A stretch of 64,000 nt of DNA from Zasmidium citrigriseum (GCA_002786025.1 NHNW01000051.1:291102-355101), one strand, 5' to 3'; counted from the stretch's first letter, positions 18,890 to 31,179 are shown. The notes: generated from the letters alone by a model not told the origin. Translations and numbers: made by a program.

Positions 18890-20600
18890 AGCTAGCGTAG
18901 GAAGCTAATATCGAAGTAATAGAAGATCGTAGATATTATAGGTAAGCTTAAGGAGTACTAGATCTATCTAGTTAACTTTATCTACTATTAGGTTAGTCCT
19001 CGAGGTTCTAAGACCTATCGCTATTATATTAATAAGCTATATAGGGAGTTTAACGCTAGCGAGGAGGAGTATAGCTATCTAGAGGGGCTAATTAGTACTT
19101 CTATATTACGTAATAAGCTTAAGCGCCTCGTTAGTAAGAAGTTCTTCGACGAGTATAAGCCTAGTACTAGTATAGAGCTATAGAACCTCTAGGATATAGA
19201 GAAGAAGATTATAACTATTATAAAGACTTAGACTAGACTCCTCTAGGCCCTACTTCTATACTATTAGGTAGCTACCTAGGACTACTAGGCTCGCGTTAGT
19301 AATACTCGTAATATAATAGGTAAGCGTATTAGTACTATTACTACTATTGTCGTCTACTCGATTAATCCCTAGAAGGCGTCGTAGTTCTAGAAGTCGGCGA
19401 CTATCTTTATAATAATAGGTAGTATTAAGCGCTATATCGTAGAGTTTTTTAATAACATAGGCTTTTATAGTAGCTTCCGTACTAGGTAGAGGATTATGAA
19501 ATCGAATACGGAGGCCTCTAAGTTAATAATTAAGAAGCTCGCTTACTACTAGACTAACTAGTATATTATATACAATAACTTTAATCGCTAGTAAACCCTC
19601 TAGTACTAGGTATTAGGCGAGAAGAACTAGTAGATTAATATAATAACGTCGCTCCTCTAGATTAACCTATATATATTAGAGTAGACGAAGTAGACTAGCC
19701 TACTTTAGAGTATATTATATTACGACTAGCTCCTTAATACCCGCAAGATTAGTAAGCGGATTAGTAACGACCCGTTTAGCGAGCAGATTACGCTATACTA
19801 TATAGACTAAGCCCTATATTACGTCCTTAAGAATAAGATCGATAAGATCTTTAAGTCTAATCTAAGTATAAAGCGCCTAGCTTAGCTAAAGATTAAGTAG
19901 CTAGACACTTTCGTAGCGAAGGTATACTCTCTAGATATATCGATAAATAACGAGGTCTCGCTTAAGGGAACTAAGAAGGTATACGACGATATCTTCTAGG
20001 ACTTCCTTAGCTATAAGATCGATAGTAAGTTTAGTAAGAAGCTATACGGGGATCGCCTTATTATTATACAAGGTAACTAATTAACGACTAAGCGAAACTA
20101 GAGCATTAAATTAGAGAACGTCGAATACTAGAACCCGTATAACCGTAAGTAGTTTATCTTACTAGTACTAGCTTTATTCTATATAGTTATAAACTCTTCC
20201 TTTATAGTACTACGTACCTATTAGGCTAAGAATAAGGAGGATTAGTCCTTAGATTACTACTTAAGTAAAGATATTATCTTCTAGAATATAAAGGGCTACT
20301 TAAATACTAAGCTAAAGTTCTTCTAGTATTAAGAGGTACTCTTTAATAGCTATCGTGCCTAGGTTTTAGCGTTATTCGAGTAAGAGCTATAGGACCGTAG
20401 TCTTATAGATATAAGCGCCGCTACTCTAGACGATAGCTATAGTAACGGCGAAGATAATAGCGAATACGAGAACCGTAGCTAGTATAGTCGACTCGACGTA
20501 CTTAAGAAGGCGATAAGTAAGCTAAGCCTAGCTACCTTCCTTAAGATTAAGAAGGCTATATAGTAGAAGGTTTTTACTAGTCGTACCTAGAAGGGTATAC
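18890..20600 (+). pseudogene. DUF6589-like protein, destroyed by RIP
   Basis: In one + frame long stretches read as protein interrupted almost only by TAG and TAA at places expected from CAG, CAA or TGG. The clearest segment is at 20036-20125: KKLYGDRLIIIQGN, a stop, LTTKRN, a stop, SIKLENVE, then NPYNRKQFILLVLALF about 10 residues on. A block of the type GDQLT...R...PYDR...LPV.ALFH is, from memory, typical of the fungal DUF6589 family, which is common in mobile or repeat contexts. Asn in place of Asp (GN for GD) also fits a G-to-A RIP change. The gene is plainly dead: dozens of stops and no ATG. Boundaries are approximate, and the family call needs a profile search of the raw, uncorrected frames. 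Confidence 0.5.
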
Positions 20601-21985
20601 TACTAGCTACTAGAACGACTACTACTACTACTAGTCCGTCGAAGCCTAACCCTTTATTTACGACGATATACTATATATTAAAGGAGATCGAGATATTCTA
20701 GACTCTACGTAAGGCGGTTCGTATAGAGGATATTAGGTATATTTGTCGCCTTCTACCTTATCTTAGCGTCTAGTTCTTTAGCGCTAGTTAGACTAACTAT
20801 AGCCGTAAGACGTTATACCTCTACTAGCTACTCGAGACCTTAGATCCTAAGCTCTAAGATACAATCCTCGTAAGCTATATTATTAATATAGCTAGTAAGG
20901 AATCTAAGGCCGTCGTAGCTAACGAACTACTCGAGTTATATAATCTCGAGTATTCTAAGGATATTAAGTAGTACGCTAACTTAACGTATAACCTCGCTAC
21001 TACCTTTACTAAAGTCTCGGGCAATTGTAAGGCTTCTCGTATTATTCGCTAGATATTCGAGGCTAGTACTAGGATTAAGGGTAGTAAGAGCTATACTCGT
21101 AAGGATAACTTACTAGGAGTCTTTAGTCTTAGTAATAAGCTATTTAGCGAGGGACTTATAAAGTAGTAGGACGTTAGTAAGAACGAGAAGATTCCGATCT
21201 CTAAGGATATCTACTAAGCTAGTGCCGAGATAATAGTATTAAAGGTAGCTAACTTAAACGAGGTAAACTAGCGTCTTTACTATCGTATTACTATAGTAGC
21301 TAACGATACTACCTTCGCTATAGGTATCGATAGAATCGACGCGAGAGAGCGTATAGAGGGTACTAATCGTAGTAACCTTAGAGATACGGTTATTAACGAT
21401 AGTAATAAGACGATTAAGGTATAGGTTAAGGAGGGTATAGGTGTATAACGGCCGACTAAGAAGTAAAGCGAGCTCGGGCTCTAAGACCTTAATAGATTTC
21501 GTTATACGTAGATTAACTTCGTTATACGCTAGGGCGCTAGCGATTAGACTTCGTATTAGACTTCGTTATTCGTAGTAGGCGAGTAAAGGTTTAGTTTAGC
21601 GATAATAGTAGTCCTTATAATAGTAGTAGTTCTTTAAAAGTATATATATTTGCTCCTCTTTCTCTTTCTTCTCTTCGTATTATAGTAATATAGTTATCGC
21701 TACTACTACTATCGTTATACTACTTACTATCGTCGTCGCCTCTATCCTTACTATCTACTTACGCTAGCGTAGTAGTACTAAGAACAAGAATACCGCCGTT
21801 ACCTCCGCTATTATAGCCTATAAGATATAGAAGCTACTAGATAATAAGTTTATAGCTATAATAACTAACTACGCTATAGATAGTATCTCGTAAGTCTACT
21901 ATCTAGCTAAACTAAATTAATCTAACTATTATAGAACCGCCGTCGTGTCTCGTGCTACCTCGCCTATCGTCTTACTTACTAGTAA

Positions 21986-22026
21986 AGAGCTAGAGCTAGA
22001 GCTAGAGCTAGAGCTAGAGCTAGAGA
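21986..22026 (+). repeat. 6-bp tandem repeat (agctag type)
   Basis: About seven uninterrupted units of agagct. Such short repeats stand out because the sequence has been simplified by loss of CA and TG. Confidence 0.8.
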
Positions 22027-25025
22027 TCGCTCGTCCTATCGGCTTATCTATATTAGATCGCTTAAAGTAGAAGAAAGCCGCTAAGTAAGTCGATCTAGGG
22101 TAACTAAGATAGTAATAGTAGCTAACGTCGTCGTTATAGAGCTCGTAGTTAGGTATAGTCCTAGGATCTAGCGCCGCTAGTAAGATCGTTACTATCGCCG
22201 TCGCTACTACCCTCTTTACTACTACTACGCCGTAATAGTCCGCTTCCTAGTAGTCGCTAGAAGTCTACTAAGCTACGCTAGCTAGAGATAGCTAGCTAGT
22301 ATTACTTAATTACCTACCGAGTAGATAGATAAGATACGATTAAGCTCCCTCGTTAACGTATACTTACGTACGTTAGCCGAATCGAGGAGACCGCTACTAG
22401 GGAGATCTACTAGCTAAAGTGTAGGCGTTATAAGGAGAATAGATATACGTGCTCGCGGTATACGTATAAGAATATAGAGAGGTTTCGAATAGCGAAGTAT
22501 ACTTAGTATACCTATAATAGTATTAAATACGAGTAGATATATTAAATAGATCGTTACTCGTCTCCTCGCCTAGTCTAGTTTAGTCTTCTAGTCTACTAGT
22601 CTACTAGTCTTTCCTTATCGTTAACGCTACCTTTAATCCTCCTTTCGTTACCTTCTAGTACCCCCTAAAGTACTACTTCTAGTACTACTTCTAGTACTAC
22701 CTCTTACCCGCCTTAAACGGCTAAGTCTAAACTCCGTAAACTCCGCCTTATTTATAGTAGTATTATCTATTTAATACCTAAAACCTTACCTACGTTAACG
22801 TTATATAGTCGCTACTAGTAAAGCGTACGAAACCTTACCTACGCGAGTATAACTTCTCGCCGCCTACATACTTTATTCTTCTTCCTTTTATCTACCTCCG
22901 TACCTCCTCTACGATCTACTACTATAAGCCTATAATAGCGTATCGTATAGAAGTCGGGCGTAGTAGTAGTAACTAGAGGCTTACGAAGAGATTCGCCCTA
23001 TATTAATAACGTTAAACTAATAGCCGTCCTACCTAACGACGTTAAACTAAGCGGTTAAGCTTACGATAAAACTAAGCGGTAGGCTAGCTACTATCTACTA
23101 TACTAAATAACCGAGTATACGGCGCCTATCTAGTTACGACGTTAAACTAACGATTAGGCCTATCTCGTCTACTATAACGGTAAACTAGCCGCTAGCTATA
23201 GCGTAATATATCTACCTTACTATCTATTTAGAATCGATAAGATTCTAGTAAGTAGTAGGCGCGCTAACTACGATAAGTTACTATTCTTCTTACTTAGTCT
23301 ACCGCCTAGCTACGGCGTAAAGTATCCTCTCTATTCTTACTAGAATCGATAAGATTCTATCCTATAGTAGGGCGCGCTAACTACGATAAGTTACTATCTT
23401 CTTATTTAGTCTTTCGCTCGCCTAAGCTCTAATTACGCTAGTTATTAACTTAGCGAGGTACCTCTCTTACCTACTAGCTAGCTACTTATAGGCCTAGTAT
23501 AAGGGTCGACTAGTTACCTAGCTAGCCGTCCTTCTAAGAGGCGTAGGGTTTAGGGCTATAGCTTAAAGACTACCTAGGTAGACTTATAACGCTAGAGATA
23601 TAGCTAGCTTCGATAGTAATACGTTTACGCTACGCTCTCTACCTTTTTACGATATCTACTATATATAATAGTACCTATAACTATATATTAGGCTTACCTA
23701 TAACGGTTATAGGTACCCGCTCTAAAGAAGCCTACTTATATTACTACTATCTTCGGATACTTAGGCTTATTAACTTAGTAGTTACTTCGATAGAGAAGGT
23801 AACGATAGGTTAACCTCTTACGTTAGCGTAGGCTCCTTTAGGTACTACTATATCGCCTTTAGCTATAGCGTAGGCTCCTTCGGGTACTACTAGACTATAT
23901 AGTATAAGAGACTAATAATCTATAATAGCGAGGCTCCTTCGAGTACTACTAAATCGCCTAGCGAGGCTCCTTCGGGTACTACTAAGTCGCTATAGAGAAG
24001 AGGGGGTTATACTAACTAGTTCGTCTAACTATATATAAGACCTCCGCCTATTACTTATCTTATATATCTTCCTAGGCTCTAGCCTTAGGCGATAAGTAGG
24101 GTTTTAGGATACTTCGATTTATAGGCTTAGCGGTTATAGGCTTAGTAGTAATAGGCTTAATAGTAATAGATTCGGCGGTAATAGATTCGATAGAGCGGAT
24201 AGCTATAGGTAGGCGTAGATCTAATAAAATAAAGTCGACTAAAGGTTCGGCTCGTAGTAGAGTAGCTATAGTTTAGTATACGATTTAGATTTCGTTATAT
24301 ATATATCTATAAGTATACGCCTACGTAGACGATAATTTAGCGTATAACGAAGTCTAAAATAATAAGGTAGCTAGGTAGTATAGGTGTTTTAAAAATTCTA
24401 AAGTTAGGAAAGTTTAGGAAGGTATAAGCCGTAACGATATCTACGCCTAGATTTCGTACTATCTACGTAGGTAGCTAGGCTAGTACCTTACGGGCTTCCT
24501 AATACCGCCTTTCCTTTTATATTCTATTATTAAAACTATTAACAATAATACGCTTTTATTAACATAACCGACTATAACGAATCTAAGACTACTCTAGATA
24601 CTAAGAATACCTAGGAAGAACTCCTAGGAAGTCCTTAAACCGCCTATAATCTATACGAAAATGCCTATCGAACTAGTTAACGTCTACGACTACGCTACTA
24701 GAGATTCTTATACTACGAAGCTCCCTTTAGAGTATTAGTAATCTAACGACTACTTCGACTAACGCGTAGTATACTTAGTAGACTAGTAGTCTCTAAATTA
24801 CGGCGGTTATAGGTAGTCGAGCGAGTAACGTTAGTTAGACGCTAAGATACCTCTATAGTATTAAGGCTCTCTAGATCGATATTACTACTATAATTACTAG
24901 CTATTAGCGAATCCTAACGTCTACGCTAGACGCTACTTACTTCTATACTCGCTAGTTAGCTACCGCTCGTAGGCCGCTTATTACCCGCCGCTATCTATAT
25001 ACTACGTATTAGATTAGGTGCTAGA

Positions 25026-25090
25026 GTAGAACTAGAAGTAGAACTAGAAGTAGAACTAGAAGTAGAACTAGAAGTAGAACTAGAGGTAGA
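25026..25090 (+). repeat. 12-bp tandem repeat
   Basis: Five units of gtagaactagaa, the last with one change (ggtaga). It lies within an unidentified part of block 1 and was probably a coding repeat before mutation. Confidence 0.8.
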
Positions 25091-25235
25091 GATCTAACCC
25101 TAGCTCTACTACGCTAGGTTATAGGCTCGAGTCGTCGCCTTTCGATAGACCGCGCTATATATAGACGACTCGTTTAACGCCTTATTAGACTACTTACGCC
25201 GCTCCTTTAGCGTAGTAGCGACTAGAGCTAGTTAC

Positions 25236-25315
25236 TAAGTCTAGCCTTAAGTCTAGCCTTAAGTCTAGCCTTAATTCTAGCCTTACGGAGTCTAGCCTTA
25301 CGGAGTCTAACCTAG
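25236..25315 (+). repeat. 12-bp tandem repeat (aagtctagcctt)
   Basis: Three units of aagtctagcctt, then variants with aattctagcctt and acggagtctagcctt. Imperfect, probably a degenerate Ser/Thr-type coding repeat before RIP; this last point is inference. Confidence 0.7.
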
Positions 25316-26299
25316 CTAAGTCTACTATTACGATTGACCCTAGCCCTACTACGACTAAGATTATATAGTAGCTACCTACTTAGCCTAAGCCTTCTCTCGA
25401 CGCTTATTCTAGATAAGCTCGTACCGCTTAAAGACTATTAACGAGATACGATTAAGTAAGTTAACGATCTCGCTTCTCTTAACTTCTAGATAGCTCTATA
25501 ACTAATCCTTAGTTAGAGCTAAGCTATTAATATCCTTACTAGATACGTCGTTAAAGGTAGCCTTAGATTTGCCTTTAAAGAAGTTATATAGCTTTTATAC
25601 GACCTAATCTTCTATAAAGAAGCTAGACGGTATCGTAAATAACTAACTACCGCTCTTATCTTAGAAGTCTTCCTACTTCTTAGCCTACTCGGATACCTAG
25701 TTCTTAACTAGGCTAAGAGCGTAATACTAGATAGTACTACTACGAGAGGCGACTAGCTTAGGATTACTAGGTAGTAGTAGGTTATTCTCGAGATCTAGAG
25801 CTAGACTCGGATTATAGATATTATAGTATACCGCTAGTAGTACCTCTCTATCTAGATACTTATATATAGTCTTATCCTCGCCTAGGAACTCGTATATTAC
25901 CTTAACTAGATACTTTCTAACGCCTAGCCCTTAGAGATAGTTATTCTATATATAGCGGAAGACTACTAGCAACTTAGTACGCTTCTCTAGCTCTAACTTA
26001 GTCTACTTCTTAAGTTAGCCTAGCTACTCCTCGTAGTCGTCGTCCTCGTTATCCTTATCCTTCTCGTTAGCCTTATTATCGTTAAGAAGCTCCTTATACT
26101 CGACCTCTTCGCTAGGTAGGGCCTCTTAACGACGATAGGCTCGAGGGATATATATTCTTAGAACGTAGATATCGTCTAAGCGGTACCGCTTAAGTATATT
26201 AGAGTTACGTCGTAGACGGGTACTAGTACTAGTACTAGACTATACACCTACTACTAGGGGTAGTAGGATAGCCGGCCTCGCGATCGACGTATATTTAGG

Positions 26300-27700
26300 T
26301 AATATATTATCTAGTAAGACCTTAAGCTAGTCGTTAATATACTAAGGAAATAAGATATATACTATTAGCCTACTAGATATTACTAACTAACTAACACGCC
26401 TAAGCCGCTACTAGAGATCTTCTAAACTAAGAGAGATTAGAAGGTCGTAGATAACTATAACCTCGATGTTAATAATATTAATACCGTAGCTCTAGATTGT
26501 CGTAGCTATTATAATACGATACTCCCCCTTAATAAAGGCGTCGTACTAGATATTCTAGTTATTCTCTAGTACTAGACTTAAGATAAAGTTAATAACCTTA
26601 GTAATATTAACGCCTTAATTATCCTAAGTATACCGCTTACCTATACTATCCTTAGTCTTCTTAACGTAGTACCCTCGTAGAAATTAATATATCTTCTTAA
26701 CGCGCTTACGGCTATTATAGAATATAAGAGTAAGAGGGATCTTATCTAGTATCGCCTCGCTAGTATCTAGATCTACCGCCTTATCGAGGAAGCTATATAG
26801 AATATCGTAGTTCTCGCGGCTATATAGCTTCTTTAGAATAGTCTTAAAAATAAAGGTAGTATCTAGCCGTATAATACTAGTATAGATAACCTACGGAAGT
26901 ATTAGTCTAGAAATAACGACGACTATATAGAACTACTACGATATACCTTCGTCTCGAACGCTTTATTACCCTTCCGCCGAAAGCTATAGTTATTTAGGAC
27001 AAACTCTTTAGTCTCCTTAGAAATAGTCGTAGAGTAGCTAATTATTATAGTATTACTACGTATTAACTAGCGCGCCGTATATAGTTACGTAAACTCGCCT
27101 CTAAACTCCTCCTATTACTAGGAGAGGTAGACCTTATTAATAATAAAGAATCTAACGCGGTTACGGAAGTCTAGCTTAAGAAGGATATTCCTAAAGTCTA
27201 GATATAGGAGCTACTCTAGACTTAGGACAATATACTAGATCTCGCCTCTCTTAATCTTATTAAATAGCTCTAGGTCCTTCTTCTTATTCGCGGTAGTAAT
27301 ATTAACGGCGTTAAGGATATTATCGCTACGCCTCGATATATAATCGCTAACTACCTAGACTACTTACGTCTACTCCTCGCCGAGTCGATTAAGGGGTATA
27401 ACCTATAGTACTATAGAGCTAGTAATCTTACTATAGGCGGATAATATTAAACTCTTACTAGCGCTAGTACAAGCGATTATTAACTTATCGTATAGACTAA
27501 ACATAGCGCTAAATACTATATCTATCTAGAAGTCTATTAGCCTTAGGCTACTCGAATCTAGCTTCTCTATCTTTATAATTCTCTATAAGCCGAGGTTAAC
27601 GACCTTACGCTTTATCTTATTCGAAATCTCTAGACGCTTACTAATATTATTAACTAGTTACTAGATTTCCTCGAGAGAGACTATACTCTATATAAGGCGT
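26300..27700 (-). pseudogene. RecQ-like SF2 DNA helicase, destroyed by RIP
   Basis: Reading the - strand from about 27,700 downwards gives SF2 helicase motifs broken only by RIP-type stops. Motif I-like: IIACTSASKSLILSAY at 27480-27433, with Ser where the P-loop has Gly (G-to-A changes fit RIP). Next VIPLNRLGEE near 27,400-27,370, then a RIKRGEI..YIVL segment. The C-terminal helicase half is at about 26,800-26,420: PLTLIFYNSRKRVKK (motif IV type) and YRIIIATTI followed by a stop and SYGINIINIEVIV (motif V type). The order and spacing fit RecQ-type helicases, which fungi often carry in subtelomeric or mobile repeats. The 25.4-26.3 kb region also reads towards the - strand but is not recognised. 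No intact product is possible. Confidence 0.6.
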
Positions 27701-28270
27701 AACGTACACTTACGGAAGTACTTATAGTACTTAGCTAGATTAGTAGGTAGTAGGATAGGAGGGAGATTAAACTTAGGCGCCTCTCGAGTTATAGCGCTAC
27801 GGGGAAGAGGTACCGCCTTTAACTATTACTATTAGTATTACTATCGCTATTACTATAACGGGTTAGTATCTCTCTTCGCCTAGCGCGCTACCTTAGATAA
27901 GAGTCGCTTACCGTCGGGGCCTATCGCGGCCTCCTTAGCTACTTTACCCTTACCTTAGCTAGTCTTCGACCTCTAAGGTATAGTAATAGTATATAGTAGA
28001 TTTCTAAATATCGAGGTAGTTATAGTTACGACGAAATAGATAGAGTACGGCTTTAAATAAGCGGGTGTTAGATTTTCGGCCCGCGCCCTATAGGATATAA
28101 ATAAATGTTTACGTATTTACTTAGAGGTTATAGAGGGTACTAGAAAGATAGATTATATATATTTCCTTTGTCGGCTTTACGACGGTTTAGCCGTATATCT
28201 TACGGGTAGGGGAGGCTTAAGAGGGGTTATCTTTTATTACAAGTATATCTAGTCTTTAAATTTCGAGATT

Positions 28271-28283
28271 TTGCTTATTAAAC
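28271..28283 (-). repeat. Possible right terminal inverted repeat of block 1
   Basis: Partner of 17894-17906 (12 of 13 bases match in inverted orientation), about 10.4 kb apart, bracketing the RIP-mutated region. No target-site duplication was confirmed. Confidence 0.35.
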
Positions 28284-28588
28284 TGTCTCTATTAATGTCG
28301 CTATGTAGTTACCTAGAGCGGTTTAAAATTTGAGTATACGGCATAGTCGTGGTGTTGAGCTATTCTCATATTGCGATTTGGAGGGAGTGCATATCTGACC
28401 GAAGCGCACAAAACGTCCTCAGGCGCTCCGCAGAAGGACATCCACCAACACTAACCTATATACAGACAAGTGCAAGGGAAGATTGACGCTAACCACCCGC
28501 TTGGAACCCGCTTCACGTGGCTTCCTCGAGTTCTTTCCTTCGAAGGACCGCGCCTGACTTGGGAGGTAGGCCCCTGGAGGACGAAACC

Positions 28589-29596
28589 ATGGCGGCCTTC
28601 ACCGTCACCTACGATGGCCCCGAGAACGACAGGCTGTACGCTGACAACTCTTCCATGGACCTGGTACCAGAACGTGTCAAGCTTTCAGACTACAAAGGAC
28701 TTCAGTACAGCGGTCAAGTCAATAGCCTCTCGACCGACATCAGATACAGCAAGGCTTTCTTGGGAATCTCATCCTACAGGACCGCGTCTGGGCTGACTTT
28801 CGCTGCTGCTGTCGCTGGCTGTTATTCCGCCGTAACATCGCCCAGCCCCTTGAGTCTCTTCGGCTGCATCGCAACAGCACTGGCGACAATTCTTTCCCTT
28901 CTCGGCGACCGCCTCACTGCGCAGGCAGGGCAGAATGCGCAAGGCCATTTTGATGCAACCCTGGCTCAACACGATGATACCAACAATGGATACCACAAGA
29001 AAAGAGAGCTCATTAATGCGAAGAACTTTGCTTTTATGCATTCGGCGATGAATTTTTCTGGATCACCCGCAACACACGCGGGCCTACTCATGGCGCGAGA
29101 CTTTGCAGGTGAAGAACAACTTAGTCCGATCTACGAGCTGGATCAAGGCAATGGCGAAGTCTTCCACTTGACTGCTTTCCATGACGAAGTCAGCGGCCAG
29201 CCGATCTTTCATTTCGCTCCATCAGGCGCAGTACACGCATTGAACAAGCGACAAGACAGAGGTGCAGGCTATGACAACGTTCGATGGTCTGCAAATGGCA
29301 TCGACTTCTCATACTGTCGGTACTCTGCTTCGGCGTCTAGAACCGTCTATCAGGGCAAAAGTCTCACGGATCTGTACAACACCTTCTACGACGACTTGTC
29401 TTGCTTCTTTGCTGGCACATCGACTTTGCAGAATTCGAACCAACTACTGTTCGACATGTACAACGGTGACAGCACTATCGTTGCAGAGGTCAACATGGCA
29501 CCTTACAAAGATGGAGGACCTGTCAACAACAATGCTTACATTATCAATCAGTGCAGTTCGGAGACCGGGACCGTCAATTCCGATTGCATCAACTAA
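28589..29596 (+). CDS. Membrane-anchored proprotein-like hypothetical with a KR site
   Basis: 335 aa from ATG 28589 (AAACCATGGCG). The frame is open about 24 codons upstream without an ATG, so an upstream exon cannot be excluded. Residues 69-106 form a hydrophobic stretch (LTFAAAVAGCYSAV...LFGCIATALATILSLLG) fit for a membrane segment or hairpin, preceded by a hydrophilic 68-residue N-terminus, so there is no standard signal peptide. LNKRQ at 218-222 is a dibasic site of the Kex2 type; beyond it lies a 114-residue domain with four Cys (FSYC, DLSC, INQC, NSDC) and many aromatic residues, which could be released or displayed outside the membrane. I do not recognise the family. The gene starts about 300 bp from the RIP block, so its 5' side may have been disturbed by the insertion. 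Confidence 0.65.
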   Translation: MAAFTVTYDGPENDRLYADNSSMDLVPERVKLSDYKGLQYSGQVNSLSTDIRYSKAFLGISSYRTASGLTFAAAVAGCYSAVTSPSPLSLFGCIATALATILSLLGDRLTAQAGQNAQGHFDATLAQHDDTNNGYHKKRELINAKNFAFMHSAMNFSGSPATHAGLLMARDFAGEEQLSPIYELDQGNGEVFHLTAFHDEVSGQPIFHFAPSGAVHALNKRQDRGAGYDNVRWSANGIDFSYCRYSASASRTVYQGKSLTDLYNTFYDDLSCFFAGTSTLQNSNQLLFDMYNGDSTIVAEVNMAPYKDGGPVNNNAYIINQCSSETGTVNSDCIN

Positions 29597-30523
29597 GCTT
29601 TGTCTGAATGCTTGAGTCTGGTGAGCCAATGTTTGGGGTCAGACGAGCGAATGGAGGGTGTGAGAGTGCGACACAAGATTGAATGTAGTACATGGAGGCT
29701 CTCGCCATGAAGGTGGACCCAACGCAAAAGTACAACAGAACATTAACGGAGGCTTTTATGAAATGAGAACAATGTCAGAGAGTGCCTTGTACGATCACGA
29801 CATTTATTACGAGAGATGGCCCTTCGCTAAATTTTCAATCGATCTTCTCTTCGGGAGTTCTACCATCCCAACGGTAAAGTTACGATGGGCTCAAGTCGTT
29901 CCATTTCAGGTTTTCGACCTTTGTTCGTGATAGGCTTCTCGGTATCAAATCAACCTGAGTGTCATTTGAAAGCCGCTCGTAAGTATTGCTTCAAACTTCT
30001 GATGCTGTTCAGACGAAGTGATTGAATTTTATTTTGCTTGGAAAGCGTGATTGCAGATGCAAGGCTGAGAGGTTATGCTTTTTCGGCGTTTTGTTTTGGC
30101 TGGGGCAAACAATCAGCCGAAAAGCGACAACGATCACTTCGAGAATGCCAGATTGAAGAGCCTGAGACAGGAACCCACACGGAAGCACTATTAGGTTTTG
30201 CTCGAAATTTGAGCATTAGCTATGCCGTGAAAAAAGCCATTGATACATAACAGCAGCGAGACGAGCCGATATACTCCACGATCGTTGATTTCGTACAGCG
30301 AGAGGCGAAGGTTCAATTCAGAGGTTGGAAGATGCTCCGGCTTCTCGTGCATGAAAGGCACCTGCAGACATTCAAGCCACAGGACGGCAAGCAAGGCAAG
30401 GTGAGTAATCCAGCCAACGCCGAGGTACATCACGGCAAGCGAAGGCACATTTGCCGAGAAAGATGGTGACTTCCAAGTCGACAATTTCATCGTATCTTGA
30501 CACTCGCACATAAATCCATCGAA
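29597..30523. other. Intergenic, no gene seen
   Basis: About 930 bp. A - strand frame at 30191-30511 with a hydrophobic stretch overlaps the promoter of the next gene and has no other support, so it is not called. Confidence 0.45.
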
Positions 30524-30964
30524 ATGTCATCAAAATCATTCAACGTCGTTGCCGTCTTGTATCCAAAGAAGGGCAAAGCTGAGCAGGTGCACCGTCTTCG
30601 CCACCGTGCGAGGGTCATCGCTAACTTAGTCCAGGTAGTCGGCCTGTTGAACGATGTAGCTGAGTACGTCAAGGCAAACGAACCTGGAACTTTAAAGTAC
30701 GAAGTCAATGTGACTCTACGACCTGGCAAAGATGGAAACGAAGAAATTGTGATGCTTGAACAGTAGGTCCATCCCGGCTGAAAGTATGTGCACCTACTCA
30801 CCCACCGGCTCTTCAGATATAAAGATACTGCAGCTCTGAAGGCCCACGGCTCGAGCGCGAAGTTTCAAGCCTTTCAGAAAAAGCTGGCCGATGAAGGATT
30901 GATGAGAGCGCCACCAATGATGAAGATGGTGGCAGAGAAAGGCGGCTTTGCATCGAGGCTGTAG
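30524..30964 (+). CDS. ABM-domain (dimeric alpha-beta barrel) protein
   Basis: Two exons, 30524-30762 and 30817-30964, with a 54-bp intron (GTAGGT...TTCAG) that splits a Gln codon; 128 aa. The start MSSKSFNVVAVLYPKKGKAE is followed by a helix (VHRLRHRARVIANLVQVV), then AEYVKANEPGTLKYEVN, the hallmark of antibiotic-biosynthesis-monooxygenase-like barrels (the x-EPGTL-x-Y strand), and after the intron YKDTAALKAHGSSAKFQAFQ, the conserved second helix (Y-x-D-x-A-A-x-x-x-H). Family members act as small dimers, some as cofactor-free monooxygenases on quinols or polyketides, others with no known substrate. A specific reaction cannot be assigned. No biosynthetic cluster is evident nearby; the neighbour is an MFS transporter in convergent orientation. 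Confidence 0.85.
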
Positions 30965-31179
30965 AAGAGGGCCAGAACGGCAAGCCTTGGAAAGACAGGT
31001 AATGACCGTACAGGACTGCAAAGGACGAAGCTGTCTATCTTTCTCCTCGAACGCAACCACAGACTTCCATATCGTTTAACTGCTCTCGCCATAACCGTCA
31101 GTCATTCACATTGCTTACATCGCAGATTTCTTTCAAATGATATTCCCCTCGCTCAGAATTAGATGGGCCTTTGCCTTAC

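Larger units (their letters stand above)
17890..28285. mobile_element. RIP-saturated repeat block 1, dead mobile element(s)
   Basis: Over about 10.4 kb the dinucleotides CA and TG are almost absent while CG, CC and CT remain and TA is everywhere (for example 18541-18600 has no CA and no TG). This is the mark of repeat-induced point mutation on both strands. TAG stops fill all frames because CAG and TGG become TAG, and ATG starts vanish. Readable remnants are a DUF6589-like frame on the + strand (about 18.9-20.6 kb) and an SF2/RecQ-like helicase on the - strand (about 27.7-26.3 kb). Between them, 20.7-25.4 kb holds further unidentified ruins, with a possible Cys/His finger near 22,420-22,540, and tandem repeats. 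Edges are judged from where CA and TG return and are accurate to roughly 50 bp. Confidence 0.85.

Noticed and set aside
30191..30511. Small - strand open frame with a hydrophobic stretch
   Set aside because: It occupies the promoter of the ABM gene, has no paralogue and no signal peptide at its start.
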